Shown: positions 1 through 5,462 of the stretch, piece by piece
Position numbering within the stretch: the stretch's first letter is position 1
How the letters are laid out: each line of letters opens with the position of its first letter
Assembly (NCBI GenBank): GCA_016875515.1
Contig: VGRA01000146.1
Coordinates: 1 to 6,582 of the forward strand
DNA: 6,582 bases
Reading direction: 5' to 3'
Source of the DNA: Deltaproteobacteria bacterium
GTDB lineage: Bacteria; Myxococcota; Myxococcia; Myxococcales; Myxococcaceae
Made by a program: the position numbers and the translations under genes
The notes under the pieces: generated by a model
Databases searched by the model: none
The model's input: only the letters and a program-made list of their open reading frames with translations
What the model was told of the DNA's origin: nothing

Positions 1-2
1 CC

Positions 3-257
3 CCGCGGGAGCAGCTGGATGAGGGCACGCTGCGGCGCCACGCGGACATCCGCGTGTTGCGGCGGAAGAACCCCTGGAAGGGGCGCCTGCTCCTGCTGGG
101 CGTCCTGCTGCTGGTGGGAGGCGCGGTGGCCGTGGTGGGGCTCCCGCCCGCGCAGATGCAGGCCGTGGCCGAGGTCTGGGTCAAGGTGAAGGACATGGTG
201 GTCCCGGTCTGGGAGCGGGTGGCGCAGCTGGCAGTCAAAGGTGTGGGCGGCAAGTGA
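3..257 (+). CDS. 3' end of a gene: protein with a C-terminal transmembrane segment (partial)
   Basis: The reading frame is open from the first complete codon at base 3 to the TGA at 255-257, so the gene starts outside the window. The visible 84 residues begin with a charged, soluble-looking stretch (about 17 residues, ending HADIRV), then a basic patch (RRKNPWKGR), then one strong hydrophobic helix (LLLLGVLLLVGGAVAVVG), then about 35 mildly amphipathic residues ending in GVGGK. The basic patch before the helix suggests a larger cytoplasmic domain upstream with a short tail beyond the membrane; this is inference. A GTG at 54 could start a 67-residue peptide, but the frame continues upstream with equally coding-like codons and there is no Shine-Dalgarno before 54, so a partial longer gene is preferred. 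The stop overlaps the start of the following pseudogene by 4 bp (GTGA), which indicates an ancestral two-gene operon. I do not recognise the family. Confidence 0.6.
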   Translation, partial: PREQLDEGTLRRHADIRVLRRKNPWKGRLLLLGVLLLVGGAVAVVGLPPAQMQAVAEVWVKVKDMVVPVWERVAQLAVKGVGGK

Positions 258-850
258 GCGGGCGGCTCCGGCACGGCGTGCTGGCGGGGCTGCTCATGCT
301 GGGCGTGGGCTGCGGCGGTTCGCAGGTGGCCGTCTCGTCTTGGGGGGATGGCGGGGCGTAGCCCGCGGCGGACGCGGGCGTGGACTGGCGCCTGGTGCTG
401 CTCGGCAAGCACGGCCCCGCGGTGCCGGACGAGTCCATCTGCATCGAGGCGCCGCTGTCCGGCAACGTCACCCCCGGCCACCCCGGCCAACACCGCGCGC
501 TTCTTCCGTTACAGCGTGGAGGTGGGCAGCATCAACGCGTGGCCGCTCATCCTGAACACCTTCACCACGCCGGATCCGTCTGGCGCGGCGGACGGCGGGT
601 GGCGGGACTGGCTTCGCCCCGGAGCGTTCAAGACGCTGGTGGTGATGACGGACGATGACCCGGGCTCGACCCGGACGGGGGGACGGCGGAGTCCTGGGCG
701 CAGGTGGTGGCCGAGGCGGACTGCGGCCCGGCGCGCTTCTACGTGGCGGCGGGCCAGGTGGTGCTCTGCCCGGAGGCCTGCGGCGCGCTGCGGGCGGAAG
801 GCAACGCGGCCGTGGACGTGCTCTTCACCTGCGCCCCGCTCATCCAATAG
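254..850 (+). pseudogene. Decayed vWA-type surface lipoprotein (in-frame stop, two frameshifts, missing MIDAS segment)
   Basis: From GTG 254 the frame reads a lipoprotein signal (MSGRLRHGVLAGLLMLGVGC, lipobox Cys at residue 20) and stops after 35 residues at TAG 359-361. The same frame then resumes with VDWRLVLLGKHG and ESICIEAPLSG. Around 470-490, in a C-rich stretch with a perfect 9-bp tandem duplication (472-480 and 481-489), coding character shifts by +1 to NTARFFRYSVEVGS, GGWRDWLRPGAFKTLVVMTDDD. At a run of six G (677-682) it returns to the original frame with TAESWAQVV, FYVAAGQVVLCPEACGALR and VDVLFTCAPLIQ, stopping at TAG 848-850. These blocks, in this order, resemble the middle and end of the large myxobacterial vWA lipoproteins (a 'RVxLLSxHG' strand, 'RFFxY', 'W..WLR..A.KTxxVxxDD', 'LCPxxC', 'VDVxFxC'). 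The DxSxS MIDAS motif expected between the lipobox and VDWR is absent, and the block between TDDD and the C-terminus is shortened. The assembled length is only about 198 codons, against roughly 350-450 as I recall the family. Homopolymer sequencing errors could explain the frameshifts but not the TAG or the missing blocks. Confidence 0.72.
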
Positions 851-931
851 CCGGCCCCCTCGACGGGGAGCCCCGGAGGCAGCAGCGGCCTTGACGCCCG
901 GCTCCCGCTGGGGCCATGTCCCGTGGCGCCC

Positions 932-2617
932 ATGCGCCCGCCTGCCCTGCTCCACCGCCGTGCCGTCCTGCTCTGCGCGGCGCTGGGGGCCTGCGTGCGT
1001 CCAACCACACCCAGGGAGCCAGCCGTGAAGGTATACGTCGCGCACGCCATCCACACCGGGGACGAGGCCCGTCCGCTCGCCCGCGCCCTCGCGGTGGAGG
1101 GCAAGACGGTGCTCGCCGTGGGGAGCCTCGCGGAGGTGCGGGCGAAGGTGGGGGACCGGCCCGCCGCGTGGCAGCACATGGACGGGGTCATCCTGCCGGG
1201 CGTGGAGGACGCGCACTGCCACGTGGACTCGCTGGGCAGGCGGCTGCTGGCGGCGGACCTCTCCCGCGTGCGGAGCGAGGCGGAGGCGGTGCGGGCCGCG
1301 GCGTCCGCGGGGCCGGCGAGCCGGCAGGGGGAGTGGCTGCTCGGGCGCGGCTGGGACCAGAACGACTGGGGCGAGGTGGACGGGCTGCGCCCGTTCCCGG
1401 GCCGGGCGCTGCTGGACGCCGCGCTGCCCACCACCCCGGCGTGGCTTGTCCGCGTGGACGGCCACGCGGCGTGGGTGAACGGGGAGGCGCTGCGGCGCGC
1501 AGGCATCACCCGGGACACCCCGGAGCCGCCCGGCGGGCGCATCCTGAAGGACGGTCAGGGCGAGCCCACCGGGGTGCTGGTGGACAACGCCATGGGGCTC
1601 GTCTCCGCGCACGTGCCGCCCCCCACCGAGGCGCAGCGCGAGGCGCGGCTGGAGGCGGCGTTCCGGCGCATCCTCTCCGGTGGCATCACCGCGGTGCACG
1701 ACGCCGGCATGGACCTGGAGACCTTCCGGGTGCTGCAGCGCTGGGACGCGGTGGGGGCGCTGCCGCTGCGCATCTATGCCATGGCGGACGGGCAGGGGCC
1801 GGACGGGGAGGCGCTGCGCGAGCGAGGGCCGTTCCGCGGCAACTTACTCTCCATGCGCGCGGCCAAGCTGTTCGCAGACGGGGCGCTCGGCAGCCGCGGG
1901 GCGGCGCTGTTCGAGCCATACTCGGATGACGCCTCGGAGCGCGGGCTGCTGCTGCTGTCCCCGGAGGAATTGCAGGGGCGCGCCGCGGCCTTCATGGCGG
2001 CAGGCTTCCAGGTGGCCATCCACGCCATCGGGGACCGGGCCAACGCGGTGGCACTGGACGCGCTGGTGGGGGCGGTGAAGGAGACGGGGGGCGGCCCCGG
2101 GCGGCACCGGCTGGAGCACGCACAGGTGCTGTCCCTGGCAGACCTGCCACGGCTGGCGAAGGAGGGCATCATCGCCAGCATGCAGCCCACCCACGCCACG
2201 AGCGACATGCCGTGGGCGGAGGCGCGGCTGGGGCCCGGCCGCATGGCCGGGGCATACGCGTGGCGCAGCGTGTTGCAGTCCGGGGCGCGGCTCGCGTTCG
2301 GGAGCGACTTCCCGGTGGAGGAGCCCGAGCCGCTGCCCGGCTTCTACGCCGCGCGCACCCGGCAGGACGCCCGCGGACTTCCCGTGGGCGGCTTCTATTC
2401 GGCGCAGCGGCTGACGGGCGAGGAGACGCTGCGCGCCTTCACGCGCGAAGCGGCGTATGCCGCGTTCGCGGAGGAGGAGCGGGGCGTCTTGAAGGAGGGG
2501 ATGGCGGCGGACTTCGCCGCCTTCACCGTGGACCCGGTGACGTGCGAGCCGGCCGCCCTGCTGTCCGCGCGCACGCTGCTCACCGTGGTGGGCGGCCGCG
2601 AGGTGTACGGGCCCTGA
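932..2617 (+). CDS. YtcJ-like amidohydrolase (Amidohydro_3 family), predicted lipoprotein
   Basis: The product is a 561-residue metal-dependent hydrolase of the amidohydrolase superfamily, in the YtcJ/AepA-like group that acts on amide or related C-N bonds; the substrate cannot be read from sequence. The N-terminus (MRPPALLHRRAVLLCAALGAC) is a lipoprotein signal with lipobox LGAC and Cys21, so the enzyme is probably tethered outside the inner membrane. The ligand set looks complete: the HxH in GVEDAHCHVD (His95, His97), Lys312 in AAKLFADGALGSRGA, His364 in AIHAIGDRA, His396 in HRLEHAQ and Asp459 in FGSDFPVEEPEP. The C-terminus has the usual second half of the small beta domain (KEGMAADFAAFTVDP and VVGGREVYGP). 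The length is normal for the family. ATG 932 was chosen because it gives a compact signal peptide; GTG 923 in the same frame adds three residues. Neither start has a clear Shine-Dalgarno. The gene lies 81 bp after the pseudogene and converges on the DUF4337 gene with a 15-bp gap. Confidence 0.93.
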   Translation: MRPPALLHRRAVLLCAALGACVRPTTPREPAVKVYVAHAIHTGDEARPLARALAVEGKTVLAVGSLAEVRAKVGDRPAAWQHMDGVILPGVEDAHCHVDSLGRRLLAADLSRVRSEAEAVRAAASAGPASRQGEWLLGRGWDQNDWGEVDGLRPFPGRALLDAALPTTPAWLVRVDGHAAWVNGEALRRAGITRDTPEPPGGRILKDGQGEPTGVLVDNAMGLVSAHVPPPTEAQREARLEAAFRRILSGGITAVHDAGMDLETFRVLQRWDAVGALPLRIYAMADGQGPDGEALRERGPFRGNLLSMRAAKLFADGALGSRGAALFEPYSDDASERGLLLLSPEELQGRAAAFMAAGFQVAIHAIGDRANAVALDALVGAVKETGGGPGRHRLEHAQVLSLADLPRLAKEGIIASMQPTHATSDMPWAEARLGPGRMAGAYAWRSVLQSGARLAFGSDFPVEEPEPLPGFYAARTRQDARGLPVGGFYSAQRLTGEETLRAFTREAAYAAFAEEERGVLKEGMAADFAAFTVDPVTCEPAALLSARTLLTVVGGREVYGP

Positions 2618-2632
2618 CCGGCCGGGGCAGCG

Positions 2633-3199
2633 TCAGCCGAGCAGCGCGGCGAGGAAACCCGGGTTGAGCGGAAGCCCGGCGAAGCCGGCCACCGCGTACA
2701 CGGACCCGAACGCGGAGAAGCCCGCGCCCACCCACAAGAGCATCCGCCGCTTCACCAACGCGGTGAGGCCGAACAGGGCAATGCTGAGGGAGAGGGCCGC
2801 CTCGGCCAGGTCGAACTGGTCGTCGCGGTAATTGAACTGCTCGAACCGCTGCTCGAGCCCCTCCGCCTTGGCCTTGAGCTCCTCCTTCTCCCGGCCGTAG
2901 CGGGCCTCGCGCTCGCGCCAGGACTTCAACTCCGCGTCCACCTGGGCGCCGGAGCGCTGGGAGATTTCCAGCTGGGCCACCGTCCCCTCCGCCAACGCCT
3001 GCTTGATGCTCTTGGCCTGGTAGTAGCTCCAGGTGTCAATGGCCTCGGCCTGCGTCTTGGCCATGTTCTGGACGATGTTGCCGTCCTTCACGTTGCACAG
3101 TCCCAGCAGCGTGGCCACCAGGGCGACGACGATGGAGAGCAGGTTGTTGAGGGACTCGTCGGGGGACGTGGCGGGGGCCGGGGTGGCTTCTGCGGACAT
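2633..3199 (-). CDS. DUF4337 family membrane protein
   Basis: This 188-residue protein matches my memory of DUF4337: a short Pro/Ala-rich N-terminus, a first helix preceded by SLNNLLSIVVALVATLLG (about residues 20-35), the signature NVKDGNIVQNMAKTQAEAIDTWSYYQAKS (about 36-64), a long charged helical middle (about 65-125) rich in Glu/Lys/Arg and likely to form a coiled coil, and DDQFDLAEAALSLSIALFG leading into two more helices (about 133-149 and 153-172). The molecular function of the family is unknown. By positive-inside reasoning, the basic VKRR between helices 2 and 3 is cytoplasmic, which leaves the location of the coiled coil open. ATG 3199 is the only sensible start; the nearest purine-rich tract (GGGAGG on the minus strand) lies about 24 nt upstream, too far for a normal ribosome binding site. 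The gene is 42 bp downstream of the SH3 lipoprotein gene on the same strand, so co-transcription is plausible. Confidence 0.88.
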   Translation of the reverse strand: MSAEATPAPATSPDESLNNLLSIVVALVATLLGLCNVKDGNIVQNMAKTQAEAIDTWSYYQAKSIKQALAEGTVAQLEISQRSGAQVDAELKSWREREARYGREKEELKAKAEGLEQRFEQFNYRDDQFDLAEAALSLSIALFGLTALVKRRMLLWVGAGFSAFGSVYAVAGFAGLPLNPGFLAALLG

Positions 3200-3241
3200 G
3201 GTGCCGCAGAGACTACCCCGCGCCTCCCGGCGCTGGGTCCC

Positions 3242-4096
3242 CTACAGCCCGGCGCGGCGGATGGCCTTGTAGCTGCCGTCCAGCGACCGCAGGTTGTGGA
3301 CGATGCCGTTGCCGCAGCTGCGCGCCTCGTACAGCCACATGGAGCCCCAGCCGTCCCCGGACTCGTACAGGGCAATGTGGCCCGCCCCGCCGGAGCGGTA
3401 GACGAGCGCGTCGCCGGGCAGCAGGGCGCTGCGCTGGATGCCGCTCCAGGCGGTCTGCTCGTTGTAGAAGTTGTAGGTGCTGTAGGGGTGGGCGTCCTGG
3501 GTGATGTCGTCATTCCAGCCCGGCACCTGCCACGCCTTGGCGATGTAGCCCGAGCAGTCCGCCCCGTAGCTGCCGGAGTGGCTGCAGTTGGGGCAGGCCC
3601 CGGTGCAGGCGCCGCGCGTCCCGGCCGTCGGGCCCTCCGGACGCCAGCGGCCATGGCCCCACCAGTAGCTGAAGCCCACGCCGGACTTCGCCCGGTCGAG
3701 GATGCCCTGGCGGCTGGCGCTCACCGCGCCGCTCCCCTGCGTGGGGGCCGTCTCCAGCCGCAGCCAGCCGCCGTGGGACCAGCCGGACAGCCCGTTGTGC
3801 GTCACCTGCATCCAGCTGCCCGAGGGCTTCCCCGTCACCGCTGCCACGCGGCTGCCCGCCGGCATGGTGCGGAGCACCGCCGCCTCCAGGGAGGGCTGGT
3901 TGCGCAGGTTGAGGTTGGAGGTGGTCCGCAGCGTGGCACCGGCCGGCACCCCGGTGGTGAGCGCCCCCTCCAACACGCCAGTCTCGTCCGCTCCCAGGAC
4001 CGACTCGGCTTCGACCTCAACGGTGGCCTGGCCGCCACAAGCGGCCAGCACGGGAAGGGAGACAGCGAGGACCAACAGGCGGTGCAGCACGGGCAT
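3242..4096 (-). CDS. SH3b domain lipoprotein with NlpC/P60- or CHAP-like Cys/His peptidase domain
   Basis: The product is a 284-residue predicted lipoprotein, probably acting on or binding peptidoglycan in the periplasm or outer membrane. The signal MPVLHRLLVLAVSLPVLAAC has lipobox LAAC with Cys20, and the +2 residue is Gly. A linker (about 21-54) leads to a bacterial SH3-like domain (about 55-112) with the hallmark LNLRNQPS, an 'AVLRTMPAG' strand and GLSGWSHGGWL. The C-terminal domain (about 128-284) has GVGFSYWWGHGRW, a Cys-rich insert (CTGACPNC), the nucleophile motif YGADCSGYIAKAW (Cys181), GDALVYRSG and GHIALYE (His240), consistent with an NlpC/P60 or CHAP papain-like fold. I recall similar SH3 plus Cys/His proteins in other myxobacteria. 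The third catalytic residue cannot be assigned by eye. ATG 4096 has a good minus-strand ribosome binding site (GGAGGG). Actual hydrolase activity is inferred only from Cys and His being present in the expected motifs. Confidence 0.88.
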   Translation of the reverse strand: MPVLHRLLVLAVSLPVLAACGGQATVEVEAESVLGADETGVLEGALTTGVPAGATLRTTSNLNLRNQPSLEAAVLRTMPAGSRVAAVTGKPSGSWMQVTHNGLSGWSHGGWLRLETAPTQGSGAVSASRQGILDRAKSGVGFSYWWGHGRWRPEGPTAGTRGACTGACPNCSHSGSYGADCSGYIAKAWQVPGWNDDITQDAHPYSTYNFYNEQTAWSGIQRSALLPGDALVYRSGGAGHIALYESGDGWGSMWLYEARSCGNGIVHNLRSLDGSYKAIRRAGL

Positions 4097-4274
4097 GGGA
4101 ACCCTCCGGCAGGGAACGTGAGCCCCTAGAGCGAACGCTGTGCCAAGCCCGGACAGACCCTGTCTCCATTCTGGACGTGTTTGGACCCTTTACAGTTTGG
4201 GTGTCTGAACTCAGTACAGCCCGCGGCGGCCGGCTCCCCGGCGGGTGTATTCCGACGCTACACTCCGCCTCCGG
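4097..4274. promoter_or_regulatory. Divergent intergenic region, likely bidirectional promoter zone
   Basis: This strip separates the minus-strand lipoprotein gene from the plus-strand propeller-like gene, so both promoters should be here. The stretch 4141-4220 is noticeably richer in A/T than the coding DNA around it. Two small dyads are visible: GACAG-ACC-CTGTC at 4152-4164, and CTGA-AC-TCAG at 4205-4214, flanked by TGT (4202-4204) and ACA (4216-4218). TTGGAC at 4181 resembles a -35 element and TACACT at 4259 a -10 element, but they are too far apart to form one sigma-70 promoter, and no properly spaced pair is convincing on either strand. Exact promoter positions are therefore not called. 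Confidence 0.4.
4102..4107 (-). promoter_or_regulatory. Shine-Dalgarno for the SH3/peptidase lipoprotein gene
   Basis: The minus strand reads GGAGGG followed by TTCCC and then ATG (start at 4096), a 5-nt spacing and a strong match to the anti-Shine-Dalgarno. It is the clearest ribosome binding site in the window and fixes the start of the lipoprotein gene. Confidence 0.75.
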
Positions 4275-5366
4275 ATGGGACGCCGGCGGTTGTGGACAGT
4301 GGGGGGGGTGGGGCTGGCGCTCGCCGCGTGGTGGATGTGGCCCCACGGCGACCAGCGGGTGGCCGCCGGCGGCGCTCCGGCGGTGGTAGCGGGAGGCGGC
4401 GGGGTGGACGGCGGGCCGCGCACGGCCCCGGCCACCCGTCCCGCGGAGGTGGCGCAGCGCGGTGTGCAGGCCCTGCCAACACCGCCGGCGCCCATTCGTC
4501 CTTCGGCGGGGACGGTGGTCTGGGGTTCGGGACCCGGGCAGCTGGGGCGCGAGCGGCTAGAGGAAGGGAACGCCGAGGGGCCCATGGCCCTCACCGTGGG
4601 GCCGGGAGGAGAGGCGTGGGTGGTGGATACGGTGAATGGGCAGTTGAAGCGCTTTGACCAGGACGGCGGCCACCAGGGCAGCCAGCCGCTGGCGGTGCAG
4701 TACGCGCAGGACGTGGTGGTGCTGTCGGACGGCCGCACGCTGCAGCTGGACCGGCTGCAGGACAAGGCGGTGGCGGTTGTGGCTGCGGACGGGCGCGTGC
4801 TGGGCGAGCTGCCGCTCGCGGGCCCTTCCCTGGATGAGCCGGGTGGGGTGACGGGGCTGTTCGTGGACGGACAGGACGTCTACGTGGAGAAGGCGCACGG
4901 GACGCTGGTGCGCGTGGGGGACACCTCGGGGAAGCGGGATGAGCAGCAGCCGGAGGTGCCGGGGCGCCCCTCCGGGGACGGCGCCTCGTGGCTCTCTGCC
5001 GGCATGGTGGAAGGGGAGGCGGGCCGCCTCTACGTGACGTCCATCCGCCGCGAGCCGCTGGGCCAGCGCTTCACCCGCGAGCTGCGGGTCCCGCCCACGG
5101 TGCTGCGGCTGATGTGGCTGGACTCGGACGCCGCGGGGGTCATCTACCTGGCGTGGCTGTGGGACGCGGGGGGAGCGCCCCAGGTGACCCTGGCCTGCCT
5201 CGCCGGGGAGGACGGGCGGGTGCTGGGGCAGCGCCCCCTGCCCGCGAGCAACGTGCCGGACGAGACCTTCCGCGAGTTTGCCCTCCAGCCTGCCGGGGGC
5301 GCGCTGTACGCGTGGCGCACCGAGGAGGGGATGCAGCTGTTGCCGGCAGATTGCCGCACCCCCTGA
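4275..5366 (+). CDS. Exported or membrane-anchored protein with NHL/beta-propeller-like repeats, function unknown
   Basis: The product is 363 residues. The N-terminus (MGRRRLWTVGGVGLALAAWWMW) has a basic n-region and one hydrophobic segment without a clear cleavage site or lipobox, so it is a signal anchor or uncleaved signal. A low-complexity Gly/Ala/Pro linker follows (about 23-80). From VVWGSGPGQLGRE onward comes an NHL-like blade at about 102-132 (GPMALTVGPGGEAWVVDTVNG then QLKRFDQDGG), followed by similar strand-turn units (VVLSDGRTLQLDRLQDKAVAVVAADGR, then LFVDGQDVYVEKAHGTLVRV, then GRLYVTSI). This suggests a beta-propeller used for binding; no catalytic motif is visible. The 'GSGPGQLGR..EGN.EGPM' segment resembles hypothetical proteins I recall from other myxobacteria. 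ATG 4275 is preferred because it gives a standard signal n-region; GTG 4245 in the same frame adds ten residues, and neither has a good Shine-Dalgarno. The stop codon lies inside a hairpin. Confidence 0.8.
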   Translation: MGRRRLWTVGGVGLALAAWWMWPHGDQRVAAGGAPAVVAGGGGVDGGPRTAPATRPAEVAQRGVQALPTPPAPIRPSAGTVVWGSGPGQLGRERLEEGNAEGPMALTVGPGGEAWVVDTVNGQLKRFDQDGGHQGSQPLAVQYAQDVVVLSDGRTLQLDRLQDKAVAVVAADGRVLGELPLAGPSLDEPGGVTGLFVDGQDVYVEKAHGTLVRVGDTSGKRDEQQPEVPGRPSGDGASWLSAGMVEGEAGRLYVTSIRREPLGQRFTRELRVPPTVLRLMWLDSDAAGVIYLAWLWDAGGAPQVTLACLAGEDGRVLGQRPLPASNVPDETFREFALQPAGGALYAWRTEEGMQLLPADCRTP

Positions 5367-5394
5367 CGGCACGGGCGCTCTCCCGGGGCCGTCA
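5364..5394 (+). terminator. GC-rich hairpin over the stop codon, possible terminator
   Basis: TGACGGC (5364-5370, beginning with the TGA stop itself) is perfectly complementary to GCCGTCA (5388-5394). Inside it, CGGG (5372-5375) pairs with CCCG (5382-5385) around a 6-nt loop. The stem is stable, but no T-tract follows (the sequence continues CGCCGCGCC), so it is not a canonical intrinsic terminator. It may end transcription weakly, protect the 3' end of the mRNA, or be incidental to the high GC content. Confidence 0.35.
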
Positions 5395-5462
5395 CGCCGC
5401 GCCGTCACCTGGACGGGCCGGCTTCGTGACAAGGCCACCTGACCGGGGACAGGCTGCTCGGC

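Noticed and set aside
359..361. UAG read-through or recoding that would keep the vWA gene functional
   Set aside because: There are also two frameshifts and missing domain blocks, and no recoding signal is visible, so simple decay is the better explanation.
851..880. C-run/G-run hairpin (CCCC-TCGAC-GGGG at 856-868) after the pseudogene, as a terminator
   Set aside because: The stem is only 4 bp, no T-tract follows, and such pairings are common by chance in this composition.
348..1028. A 226-codon plus-strand frame read as a normal gene
   Set aside because: Only its middle part (about 489-676) is protein-like. The rest is a shadow of the original frame, so it is treated as one segment of the vWA pseudogene.
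509..1699. Long minus-strand open frames (396 and 267 codons) over the pseudogene and amidohydrolase 5' half
   Set aside because: Their compositions are shadow-like and they oppose the amidohydrolase, whose motifs are unambiguous. No start signal or domain supports them.
916..1929. A 337-codon plus-strand frame beginning at ATG 916
   Set aside because: It is Gly/Arg/Ala low-complexity sequence in a different frame from the amidohydrolase, which covers the same bases with conserved metal ligands.
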